NCBI GenBank assembly: GCA_964616985.1
Contig: CAZTVF010000154.1
Coordinates: 1 to 10,615 of the forward strand
DNA from: CAZTVF01 sp964616985
GTDB lineage: Bacteria; Planctomycetota; Phycisphaerae; SM23-33
Direction of reading: 5' to 3'
DNA: 10,615 nucleotides
In this document: one piece after another, positions 1 through 6,924 of the stretch
Layout of the letters: every line of letters starts with the position of its first letter
How positions within the stretch are numbered: position 1 is the stretch's first letter
The notes under the pieces: generated by a model
What the model was told of the DNA's origin: nothing
What the model saw: only the letters and a program-made list of their open reading frames with translations
The model's database searches: none
Program-made: the position numbers and the translations under genes

Positions 1-1
1 C

Positions 2-535
2 ACCCGCTGGGCCTATGCATGCAGCAAGATGGTGGACGAGTTCCTGGCCCTGGCGTACCACGACCAGTTCGACCTGCCGACCATCATATGCCGGTTCTTC
101 AATACGATCGGCCCGCGGCAGAGCGGCGAGTACGGCATGGTCGTGCCGCGGTTCATTCGCAAGGCCATGGCCAACGAACCCATCCAGATCTACGGCACGG
201 GCAAGCAGAGCCGCTGCTTCACCAACGTCGCCGACGTGGTCGACGCGCTGCTCAAGCTCGTCGATTGCCCCGCGGCCGTGGGCGAGGTCATCAATATCGG
301 CAACGACGACTCGATCACCATCGAGGGCCTGGCCGACAAGATCGTCGCCATGACCGGCTCGCGGAGCACCAAGGAATTCCTCAGCTACGAGCAGGCGTAC
401 GGGCGGGCCTTCGACGACATGCTCGTCCGCATGCCCGACCTGGCGAAGGTCAAGCGCCTGATCGGCTACCAGCCGAAGCACTCGCTGGACCGCACGCTGC
501 AGCAGATCATCGACTTCGAACGAAAGAAAGCGTAG
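2..535 (+). CDS. NAD-dependent nucleotide-sugar epimerase/dehydratase, extended SDR (5' partial)
   Basis: This is the C-terminal half of an extended short-chain dehydrogenase/reductase acting on a nucleotide sugar; its start lies outside the window. The visible part opens with the catalytic YxxxK signature, seen as Tyr-Ala-Cys-Ser-Lys (bases 14-28). It continues with the family's C-terminal marks: RFFNTIGPRQ, VVPRFIRKA, IYGTGKQSRCF and a final GYQP segment. The GxxGxxG dinucleotide-binding motif must lie upstream. The best family match by eye is WcaG-type epimerases; UDP-glucuronate decarboxylase or a 4,6-dehydratase remain possible because substrate-determining residues cannot be read with confidence. 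The stop falls six bases before the next SDR gene, so the two are probably cotranscribed and serve the same polysaccharide precursor pathway in the cytoplasm. The family assignment is firm; the exact reaction is not. Confidence 0.88.
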   Translation, partial: TRWAYACSKMVDEFLALAYHDQFDLPTIICRFFNTIGPRQSGEYGMVVPRFIRKAMANEPIQIYGTGKQSRCFTNVADVVDALLKLVDCPAAVGEVINIGNDDSITIEGLADKIVAMTGSRSTKEFLSYEQAYGRAFDDMLVRMPDLAKVKRLIGYQPKHSLDRTLQQIIDFERKKA

Positions 536-541
536 GCAAAC

Positions 542-1486
<945 letters not shown>

Positions 1487-1537
1487 GCGGCCATGCATGT
1501 GCCCAAACTCTGGCACTCCTTCGGCATTCCAGGAATG

Positions 1538-1567
1538 ACCACAGAGGCACAGAGAACACAGAGAACG
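1538..1567 (+). repeat. CACAGAG units at 8-9-base spacing in the SDR 3' region
   Basis: Three copies of CACAGAG lie at 1540-1546, 1548-1554 and 1557-1563, followed by AACG. They begin 53 bases after the SDR stop and before the terminator, so they should be transcribed as an A/G-rich, weakly structured 3' UTR. A related block lies behind the RNase Y gene at 9843-9901. I recall similar repeats from intergenic DNA of environmental bacteria but cannot verify that here. Confidence 0.7.
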
Positions 1568-1661
1568 GCAAGGCAAACAAGCCTTCATGGTTGCGGATCG
1601 GTCCACGGCGCCGCCGCCGATCCTGTCGCGGGCTGCTGATTCCTTCTGTCACATCCTGATC

Positions 1662-1712
1662 AAAAAGCAACGGTAAACAGGCGGCGATGCCACTGTCTAC
1701 CGTTGTCGTTTT
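1662..1712. terminator. Bidirectional intrinsic terminator between convergent genes
   Basis: Arms 1668-1680 and 1693-1705 form a 13-position stem with one mismatch and a 12-base loop. On the plus strand the stem is followed by TCGTTTT (1706-1712), ending the SDR operon. On the minus strand it is followed by CTTTTT (complement of 1662-1667), ending the mutarotase-fold gene. Its place between two converging stops fits a shared terminator. Confidence 0.8.
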
Positions 1713-1735
1713 CCTGGCTACTGGCGACCTGCTTC

Positions 1736-2914
1736 TCAGAACGGAATGTCCGACAGCGCGGGGTCGCCGGAGTAGATGAAGTCGGAATGCACGGGAGCGG
1801 TGACCTTCTTGCCGGTGACGGAGGTGAAGACGGCCTGGCCGTACCCGAAGGTCACGTCCTTGGTCTTCACGTAGCCGCGGGGGATCTTCACCACGCCCTG
1901 GATGTAGTTGATGACGGTGGGGCGGCGGGGCGAGAACTTGATCGCCGTCGGGATGCCCACCTTGGTCAGGCAGTTGGGCTTGCACGAAGGGGCGATGCCC
2001 ATCGCGAAGTAGCTGCAGATGTCCTCGAGGCCCAGGCAGATGTTCCGCCCGTTCCACGGCGGCGTGTGGCGGCCGACGTTCTCGATCCAGAACATCGTCG
2101 TCGGCAGCACGGAGGCGTCCTTGATGCTGAACCACATCCAGCCTTCCTCCTCGACGGCGGCGGTGGTCCAGGCGGGCGGCCAGTTGTGGCGGCCGGGCTT
2201 GTTGAACACGGCCAGCAGATCGGTGAAGCCTGCGCGGGAGGGGTAGATCGAGCAATCGCCCACGGGCTGGTCCTTCCAGATCAGCTTCACGGCGTCGAGC
2301 GACTTGAACACCTGGTTGGGCACGACGGAGGGATACTCGCCGACGGCGGGGTTGCCGCCGGGCGTGGGATTGGTCATGCCGAACGAGATCGGGCTGGTCG
2401 TGATCTTCATGGCGCCCTCGGTCTTGGGCATCGCCAGGGTCGCGTGATGGCCTGCGGGCGCCATCCCGCTGTAGCCCTCGATGGTGTGCTGGCAGTAGAT
2501 CACGTTCTGGCCGTCGATGATCGACAGCTTCTTGGTCACCGTGCCGGGGCGGACCTTCGTCTTCATCTTCAGCGTCAGCGTCGTCACGCTGCCCGACTTG
2601 GCCAGCCCGCCCAGCGACCACTTCGCCAGCGCCGGCTCGCCGTGCGGATAGTGCTTCTCATCCTTATACTGGCCGCCAGCGCCGAAGGGCAGGCAGAAGA
2701 AGTCGCCGCGCAACGGCCGCAGCACCGGGTCGGCGATCTTCACGTCCTCGCCCTGCCACGGGCTCATGTAATACGGCTGCACGGGCTTGGCCGAGTCGCG
2801 GTAGAACACCACCGGCGACATGTGCCCGCCCAACTGCGTGACCGACAGCTCGATATCCTTCGAGCGAACCACCCACGCCGGCTGGCCGACGACATTCTTC
2901 AGTTCAGGCTTCAT
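1736..2914 (-). CDS. Uncharacterised galactose-mutarotase-fold protein (aldose 1-epimerase-like)
   Basis: This 392-residue protein has no signal peptide or membrane segment and is probably cytoplasmic. It is rich in predicted beta strand and resembles the carbohydrate-binding supersandwich of aldose epimerases. Landmarks are LGGHMSPVVF (28-37), PLRGDFFCLPFG (67-78), HYPHGE (88-93), His156-His157 in a GHH stretch and LGLEDIC (294-300). In aldose 1-epimerases a histidine and a late glutamate catalyse anomer exchange; His157 and Glu297 could fill these roles, but this comes from motif position only. I do not recognise a named family, and catalysis is unproven. The start is set by AGGAG at 2921-2925 and a TATAAT box at 2944-2949. 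The gene is a single transcription unit, divergent from the sialidase-like gene, which suggests sugar handling. Confidence 0.7.
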   Translation of the reverse strand: MKPELKNVVGQPAWVVRSKDIELSVTQLGGHMSPVVFYRDSAKPVQPYYMSPWQGEDVKIADPVLRPLRGDFFCLPFGAGGQYKDEKHYPHGEPALAKWSLGGLAKSGSVTTLTLKMKTKVRPGTVTKKLSIIDGQNVIYCQHTIEGYSGMAPAGHHATLAMPKTEGAMKITTSPISFGMTNPTPGGNPAVGEYPSVVPNQVFKSLDAVKLIWKDQPVGDCSIYPSRAGFTDLLAVFNKPGRHNWPPAWTTAAVEEEGWMWFSIKDASVLPTTMFWIENVGRHTPPWNGRNICLGLEDICSYFAMGIAPSCKPNCLTKVGIPTAIKFSPRRPTVINYIQGVVKIPRGYVKTKDVTFGYGQAVFTSVTGKKVTAPVHSDFIYSGDPALSDIPF

Positions 2915-2943
2915 GCGTTCTCCTCATGTTGAAGTGTGCGGTG

Positions 2944-2974
2944 ATTATACCACTGACCCCGTCGAAAGAAACAA
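2944..2974 (-). promoter_or_regulatory. Promoter of the mutarotase-fold gene
   Basis: Read on the minus strand, 2949-2944 is a perfect TATAAT. A start site would fall near 2937, giving a leader of about 23 bases that still contains the ribosome site at 2921-2925. The -35 side is weak: only T-rich hexamers such as TTGTTT or GTTTCT lie 17-19 bases upstream. Confidence 0.55.
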
Positions 2975-3084
2975 CAGGCACAATCCCGACCTGTCTCCGC
3001 ACGCGCGTTCCGCTTACTTGCATCATCAGAAGACATGTGGAATCCAGCGGCCGGCTATCGCTCGCCTTTCAGCGCCGTTTGACC

Positions 3085-3284
3085 CCGGCAATCCCTTTGA
3101 TTATTCCGAAACCAGCCTGCCGCTGCCGACAGGTCCCGCTCTGTCTTTTAGAGCAAGCCGTGACCGAATCGATGCCACCAAACCCACCGATCGATCGGAA
3201 TTTCGCAATCCCGGTAATCCCCTTAATCATCCCAAAATCCCGCTCTCTCTTTTAGAACAAGCACTGACCCAACTGGCGCCACCG
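3085..3284. repeat. Two diverged direct copies of a GGATT-rich element
   Basis: Copy 1 (3085-3180) and copy 2 (3211-3284) share two blocks in the same order: an AATCC-CTT-ATTATTCC-type block (from 3085 and 3211) and a TCCCGCTCT-TCTTTTAGA-CAAGC block (from 3134 and 3238). Copy 2 lacks about 22 bases between the blocks. Read on the minus strand, the first block becomes GGGATT units at roughly 7-10-base spacing, similar to the repeat at 9405-9435. The second copy reaches to within 15 bases of the sialidase promoter. Confidence 0.65.
3187..3198. other. Perfect 12-bp palindrome CCGATCGATCGG
   Basis: This perfect dyad sits between the two copies of the direct repeat, 100 bases upstream of the sialidase promoter and about 240 bases from the divergent promoter. 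Its symmetry would suit a dimeric regulator. No second copy was seen, so operator function is only a suggestion. Confidence 0.3.
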
Positions 3285-3297
3285 CCGGACGCCACGA

Positions 3298-3326
3298 TTG
3301 CCCCGGCCGCGCGCGGAGTCTATACT
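3298..3326 (+). promoter_or_regulatory. Promoter of the sialidase-family gene
   Basis: TTGCCC (3298-3303) matches TTGACA at four of six positions, and TATACT (3321-3326) matches TATAAT at five of six. The spacer is exactly 17 bases. A start site near 3333 keeps the GGAGA ribosome site at 3339-3343 in the message. The same TTG opens the longest reading frame, but a promoter role explains it better than an initiation codon. Confidence 0.6.
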
Positions 3327-3348
3327 CACTCGCCAAATGGAGACCGCC

Positions 3349-4440
3349 ATGAACGATGAGCCTCGCATGCAGATCATGACCGACATCCCCCACGAACTGA
3401 CCCCGGCGGGGCGGAAGTGGCAGGGCATTCCCGCCATCGAGCGGGCCGCCAACGGCAGGCTGTGGGCGGCGTGGTATAGCGGCGCCGAGGGCGAGGGCCC
3501 CGGCAACTGCGTCATCCTGGCCACCAGCGCCGACGACGGCCTCACCTGGGCCGACCCGGTCCTGGCCATCGTGCCCCCCGTGCCCAACCTGCGCGCCTAC
3601 GACCCCTGCCTCTGGCTGGACCCGCTGGGGCGGCTGTGGCTGTTCTGGGCGCAGTCAGGCCAGTGGCACGACGGCAGGGCGGGCGTGTGGGCCATCCGCG
3701 CCGACGACGCCACGGGCCCGCATCCAGCATTCGGCCCCATGCGGCGCATCGCCAACGGCGTGATGATGAACAAGCCTACGGTTGTCGCCGGCGAGTGGCT
3801 GCTGCCGATCGCGCTGTGGAACAAGGAGCCCTTCGTGCCCGAGCTTGCGGCGGAGCGGTTCTCCAGCGTGTACGTCTCGCGCGACAACGGCGAGACCTTC
3901 ACCCGCCGCGGCGGAGCCGACGTGCCCGACCGCGTCTTCGATGAGCACATGGTCGTTTCGCGGCGAGACGGCTCGCTGTGGATGCTCGTCCGGACGTCGT
4001 ATGGCGTGGGCGAGAGCGTCTCGCGCGATGGCGGGGCGACGTGGACGCCCGGCCTCCCCTCTAAGATCCCCGGCCCCAACTCACGGTTCTTCATCCTCCG
4101 CCTGCGGTCAGGCCGCCTGCTGCTGATCACGCACGATCTGCTGCCGGTCAAGCCCGTCCTCCGCAACCGCCTCACCGCGTATCTCTCTGACGACGACGGC
4201 GCGACCTGGCCGTCGAAGCTGATGCTCGACGAACGCGCGGGCGTCTCCTACCCCGACGCGGTCGAAGACGACGCCGGCCGCATCCTCGCCATCTACGACT
4301 ACAACCGCGGCGACTGCTACGCCCTCGGCAAAGACCGCGAGATTCTGCTGGCCATCTTCACCGAGCGCGACGTGCTCGAAGGCCGCAGCATCGATCCCCG
4401 CTGCCGCCTCCGCCAACTCGTCTCAAAGGCGACCGGCTGA
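3349..4440 (+). CDS. Sialidase-family (Asp-box beta-propeller) glycoside hydrolase-like protein
   Basis: This 363-residue protein has the sialidase beta-propeller fold, shown by four Asp boxes of the form S-x-D-x-G-x-T-W/F at residues 60-67, 177-184, 225-232 and 280-287. GRKWQGIPAIER (21-32) offers an early arginine like the first of the sialidase carboxylate-binding arginines. SYPDAVEDDAGRILAIYDYNR (300-320) carries the late Tyr/Asp region typical of bacterial sialidase-like proteins. Family members release terminal sialic acid, but many in this branch have other or unknown substrates, so specificity is open. There is no signal peptide, so the protein looks cytoplasmic. The ATG at 3349 follows GGAGA by five bases; an in-frame ATG at 3337 is the alternative. 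The C-terminal coding end (DPRCRLRQLVSKATG) recurs downstream at 4929-4988. Confidence 0.87.
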   Translation: MNDEPRMQIMTDIPHELTPAGRKWQGIPAIERAANGRLWAAWYSGAEGEGPGNCVILATSADDGLTWADPVLAIVPPVPNLRAYDPCLWLDPLGRLWLFWAQSGQWHDGRAGVWAIRADDATGPHPAFGPMRRIANGVMMNKPTVVAGEWLLPIALWNKEPFVPELAAERFSSVYVSRDNGETFTRRGGADVPDRVFDEHMVVSRRDGSLWMLVRTSYGVGESVSRDGGATWTPGLPSKIPGPNSRFFILRLRSGRLLLITHDLLPVKPVLRNRLTAYLSDDDGATWPSKLMLDERAGVSYPDAVEDDAGRILAIYDYNRGDCYALGKDREILLAIFTERDVLEGRSIDPRCRLRQLVSKATG

Positions 4441-4480
4441 CCGACTGTCCCTCTTATGGAGCGCGGGATGGAGCAAGAGC

Positions 4481-4828
4481 ATGAAGCGGCGAAGCATAGG
4501 TCTCGAACTTCTTTGCGGTTACTTCCTATCCGGCTGCTGCATGGCCTATGTCCTATTGGTGGACGCAGGCCTCGACGTGGCCCTTGAAATAGCGTTTGGG
4601 CTATTCGTGGTTCCCTTTGCTGGGGCAGTAGGGGTGGCCCTATCGAGTGTCTTTCTGCTGCGCCAGCGAACTATGTGGATCTTGAAGTCGCTGCTCTCGT
4701 GCTTCTTCAGTATTGCGTGGTCTTGCTCGGTGTTCCTACTGTTCAAATCCAGCCTTCTTGCGCTGCTGGTCGGATGGATTGGCGCAGTAGGTGTCGCCTG
4801 TCTTGTATGGCATGCCGCGAACCGCTGA
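4481..4828 (+). CDS. Small membrane protein of unknown function, four predicted helices
   Basis: I do not recognise this 115-residue protein. It is strongly hydrophobic, with four likely transmembrane helices at about residues 8-27, 33-60, 66-87 and 90-110, joined by short loops with basic residues (RQR near 61-63). A short basic N-terminus (MKRR) precedes helix 1, suggesting both ends are cytoplasmic. GGAG at 4470-4473 lies seven bases before the ATG, which supports translation. The gene starts 40 bases after the sialidase stop and could be read from the same promoter. Its codon third positions are visibly less GC-biased than in flanking genes, a sign of separate origin. It lies between the intact sialidase end and a second copy of that end, so it may have arrived by insertion or duplication. 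Confidence 0.6.
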   Translation: MKRRSIGLELLCGYFLSGCCMAYVLLVDAGLDVALEIAFGLFVVPFAGAVGVALSSVFLLRQRTMWILKSLLSCFFSIAWSCSVFLLFKSSLLALLVGWIGAVGVACLVWHAANR

Positions 4829-4928
4829 AGGACATGCGCTCGCCCAACGGCATGACTCTTGCCATCTCCCACGTAAAGAGAGCACCAATGGCGACGATGC
4901 GTTCACATTCGCGCAGAACGGGATGAAC

Positions 4929-4988
4929 TACCGCTGCACCGACCCCCGCGCCCGCCTCCGCCAGCTTGTCTCAAAGGCCAACGGTTGA
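4929..4988 (+). pseudogene. Remnant of a second sialidase-gene 3' end
   Basis: These 60 bases align without gaps to 4381-4440, the last codons of the sialidase gene, with about 13 differences by hand count. In frame they read DPRARLRQLVSKANG plus stop, against DPRCRLRQLVSKATG plus stop, and several differences are silent. Similarity may reach back to about 4900 at protein level but becomes weak. No start or body of a second sialidase is present, so this is a fragment left by duplication followed by deletion, or by insertion into an older gene. Confidence 0.75.
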
Positions 4989-4997
4989 AAACTGCCC

Positions 4998-5008
4998 ATT
5001 GCCGATTG
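4998..5008. repeat. Inverted outlier of the CAATCGG heptamer repeat
   Basis: ATTGCCGATTG is the exact reverse complement of 5121-5131, the first part of the heptamer array. Together the two form an 11-bp inverted repeat flanking the hairpin at 5053-5075. Confidence 0.5.
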
Positions 5009-5041
5009 AGGCGTCGCGTCAAGAGCGACATTACTGCGCTG

Positions 5042-5075
5042 CGAAAAGAACACCCCCAAGCACATCGCTTGGGGG
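5042..5075 (-). terminator. Hairpin terminator downstream of araA
   Basis: CCCCCAAGC (5053-5061) and GCTTGGGGG (5067-5075) form a perfect 9-bp stem with a five-base loop. On the minus strand the stem is followed by TGTTCTTTTCG, a short T-rich tract, about 80 bases beyond the araA stop. The stem sequence matches the inner arms of the 127-bp inverted repeat at 7042-7168, so it may be a repeat serving as a terminator. Confidence 0.55.
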
Positions 5076-5120
5076 CGTCGCAAGTCATGGATATTTCCTG
5101 CCGTCGGCCATCGCCGCGTT

Positions 5121-5155
5121 CAATCGGCAATCGTCAATCGTCATTCGGCAATCGG
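5121..5155. repeat. Five tandem heptamers, consensus CAATCGK
   Basis: Five units run without interruption: CAATCGG, CAATCGT, CAATCGT, CATTCGG, CAATCGG. The array ends one base from the araA stop codon (5157-5159, minus strand), so it is the first thing in the araA 3' UTR. The architecture resembles the heptanucleotide STRR repeats known from heterocystous cyanobacteria, though the unit sequence differs. Confidence 0.85.
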
Positions 5156-5156
5156 A

Positions 5157-6665
5157 TTACCGCATCCCGCCGGCGAGCATGTAGTAGGCCTCGTTCCAGC
5201 GGAGCTCGTTCTTGAACTGGCGGATCTCGGTCTTGGCGTCGATGACGACGGTCTCGATGTTCGCCATCTCGGCGAAGTCGGCCAGGTGCTCGGTGCCGAT
5301 GGCCATGCTGAAGCCCGTGTGATGGGCGCCGCCGGCGAGGATCCAGGCGGCGGCCCCGATCTGCAGGTCGGGGCGGGGCGTCCACAGGGCCCGGGCGACG
5401 GGCAGCTTGGGCAGGGCGTTAGCGGGCTTCACGACGTCCACCTCGCTGATGATCATGCGGAAGCGGGCGCCCATGTCGACGATCGACGCGTTGACGGCCG
5501 GGCCGGCGGGAACGTTGAACACCAGGCGGCAGGGGTCGCCCTTGCCGCCGATGCCCAGCGGGTGAATCTCCAGCGAGGGCTTGCCCGCGGCGATGGTGGG
5601 GCACACCTCCAGCATGTGCGCGCCCAGCACCTTCATGCCCGCGGGGTCGAGATGATATGTATAGTCTTCCATAAATGACGTGCCGCCGTCCAGCCCGGCC
5701 GCCATCACCTTCATCGCGCGGACCAGGGCGGCGGTCTTCCAGTCGCCCTCGGCGCCGTAGCCATAGCCGTCGGCCATCAGCCGCTGCATGGCCAGGCCCG
5801 GCAGCTGCCCCAGGCCGTGAAGGTCCTGGAACGTCATTGTGAAGCCCTTGAAGCCGCCGTCGGCGAGGAAGGCCCGCAGCCCCAGTTCGATCTGGGCGGC
5901 CTCGACCAGCGCCGCGCGCTGCTCGCCGCCCTTCTTGAGCGACTTCACCACGTTGTACTGCCGCTCGTACTGGGCGACCAGGTCGTTGACCTTGGCGTCG
6001 GTGACCTTGTTCATGAACGCCACCAGGTCGCCCAGGCCGTAGCCGTCGGCGCTGTAGCCCAGGCGGATCTGCGCCTCGACCTTGTCGCCCTCGGTGACGG
6101 CGACGTCGCGCATGTTGTCGCCGAAGCGGGCCAGGCGGGCGCCCTGCGCATCGTGCCATGCGCACGCCGCGCGCGTCCACACGGCCAGCCGCTCCTGCAC
6201 GCCCTTGTCCTGCCAGTGGCCCACGATCACCTTGCGGTTCTTGCGCAGGCGCGTGGCGATGAAGCCGAACTCGCGCCCGCCGTGTGCGGTCTGGTTGAGG
6301 TTCATGAAGTCCATGTCGATCTTCGACCACGGGATGTCGCGGTTGAGCTGCGTGTGCAGCTGCGCGAAGGGCTTCCGCAGGCCCGACAGGCCCGCGATCC
6401 ACATCTTGGCTGGCGAGAAGGTGTGCATCCACATCACCAGGCCCACGCAGTCGCCCGAGGCGTCCGCCTCCTGGCACAGCGTGCGAATGCCTTCGGGCGT
6501 GGTGAGCACGGGCTTGTAGACGACCTTCACCGGCACGGCCGGCGAGGCATTGAGGCCGGCGGCGATCTCCTTCGAATCGGCCGCCACCTGCCGCAGCGTC
6601 TCGGGCCCGTACAGCGACTGCGAGCCCGTCACGAACCACACTTCCATCTTCTTCAGATCAATCAT
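5157..6665 (-). CDS. araA: L-arabinose isomerase
   Basis: This cytoplasmic enzyme interconverts L-arabinose and L-ribulose, the first step of bacterial arabinose catabolism, and members often also convert D-galactose to D-tagatose. The 502-residue product has nearly the length of the E. coli enzyme. It opens with the family signature EVWFVTGSQSLYG (8-20). The four metal and catalytic residues known from E. coli are all present: Glu306 in GAEGDWK, Glu333 in FMEDYTYH, His350 in GAHMLEV and His449 in GGAHHTGFS. The start at 6665 gives the family N-terminus MIDLKKMEVWF and has GAGGG (6670-6674) four bases upstream; the longer frame to 6806 runs through a hairpin repeat. No araB, araD or transporter is in the window, so the gene stands apart from a classical ara operon. 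Confidence 0.97.
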   Translation of the reverse strand: MIDLKKMEVWFVTGSQSLYGPETLRQVAADSKEIAAGLNASPAVPVKVVYKPVLTTPEGIRTLCQEADASGDCVGLVMWMHTFSPAKMWIAGLSGLRKPFAQLHTQLNRDIPWSKIDMDFMNLNQTAHGGREFGFIATRLRKNRKVIVGHWQDKGVQERLAVWTRAACAWHDAQGARLARFGDNMRDVAVTEGDKVEAQIRLGYSADGYGLGDLVAFMNKVTDAKVNDLVAQYERQYNVVKSLKKGGEQRAALVEAAQIELGLRAFLADGGFKGFTMTFQDLHGLGQLPGLAMQRLMADGYGYGAEGDWKTAALVRAMKVMAAGLDGGTSFMEDYTYHLDPAGMKVLGAHMLEVCPTIAAGKPSLEIHPLGIGGKGDPCRLVFNVPAGPAVNASIVDMGARFRMIISEVDVVKPANALPKLPVARALWTPRPDLQIGAAAWILAGGAHHTGFSMAIGTEHLADFAEMANIETVVIDAKTEIRQFKNELRWNEAYYMLAGGMR

Positions 6666-6753
6666 GTTGCCCTCGAGCGTTATGTTGGTCGTTGATGAAC
6701 AGGTCAAACGAGCGGGCATGATACCGAAAGATCGCCGCGCCCGCCACCTGTCA

Positions 6754-6833
6754 ATTGGCGGTGGTGCATGGCGAATCCCTCTCCCGCAAGGGGAGAAGGG
6801 TAGCAAGTACGGTCATGCACGCATTGGCGGTGG
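6754..6833. repeat. Small hairpin element between 11-bp direct repeats
   Basis: ATTGGCGGTGG occurs exactly at 6754-6764 and 6823-6833. Between them lie GTGCATG (6764-6770) and its inverse CATGCAC (6814-6820), enclosing a central hairpin (6777-6800) of the CCCTCTCCC-GCAAG-GGGAGAAGGG type. That hairpin resembles a repeat common in many GC-rich genomes. The arrangement (direct repeats outside, inverted repeats inside) resembles a miniature inserted element with target duplication. It occupies the upstream region of araA. Confidence 0.5.
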
Positions 6834-6924
6834 ATAGGGTCATGTAGGTGATTCTCGCTAGAAAGAGAGTTGGTGCTAAAGTTTGTCCCCGAACTGGCCG
6901 AAAAAGGTATGACAACGTTTGAAC

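Noticed and set aside
1703..2932. 409-codon plus-strand open frame opposite the mutarotase-fold gene
   Set aside because: Its composition is that of GC-driven antisense translation (runs of Gly, Asp, His, Arg). The minus-strand frame has a ribosome site, a TATAAT box and ordered motifs.
3337..3348. ATG at 3337 as the sialidase start
   Set aside because: In frame, but the predicted transcript start near 3333 leaves no room for a ribosome site, while GGAGA serves the ATG at 3349. It remains possible as a near-leaderless start.
2820..3359. 179-codon plus-strand frame across the divergent region
   Set aside because: It overlaps the mutarotase gene start, both promoters and the repeat copies, and shows no protein-like pattern.
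4791..4988. 65-codon frame ending in the sialidase-like tail
   Set aside because: Only the last part resembles a protein, and it overlaps the membrane-protein gene's end. It is better described as a 3' remnant than as a gene.
5121..5155. CRISPR-like array
   Set aside because: Units are seven bases and contiguous, without spacers, and no cas gene is present.
5817..6695. 292-codon plus-strand open frame opposite araA
   Set aside because: Antisense to an unmistakable arabinose isomerase; no start signals or motifs.
6679..6707. araA promoter candidate TTGACC (6702-6707) with CATAAC (6679-6684), 17-base spacer, minus strand
   Set aside because: Sequence and spacing are fair, but the start site would fall near 6672, inside the GAGGG ribosome site at 6670-6674. 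A TTGACA at 6749-6754 has TATCAT at 6718-6723 but a 25-base spacer. Neither is secure.
6666..6806. N-terminal extension of araA to 6806
   Set aside because: The extension translates the hairpin repeat at 6777-6800, and the family N-terminus starts at 6665 with its own ribosome site.
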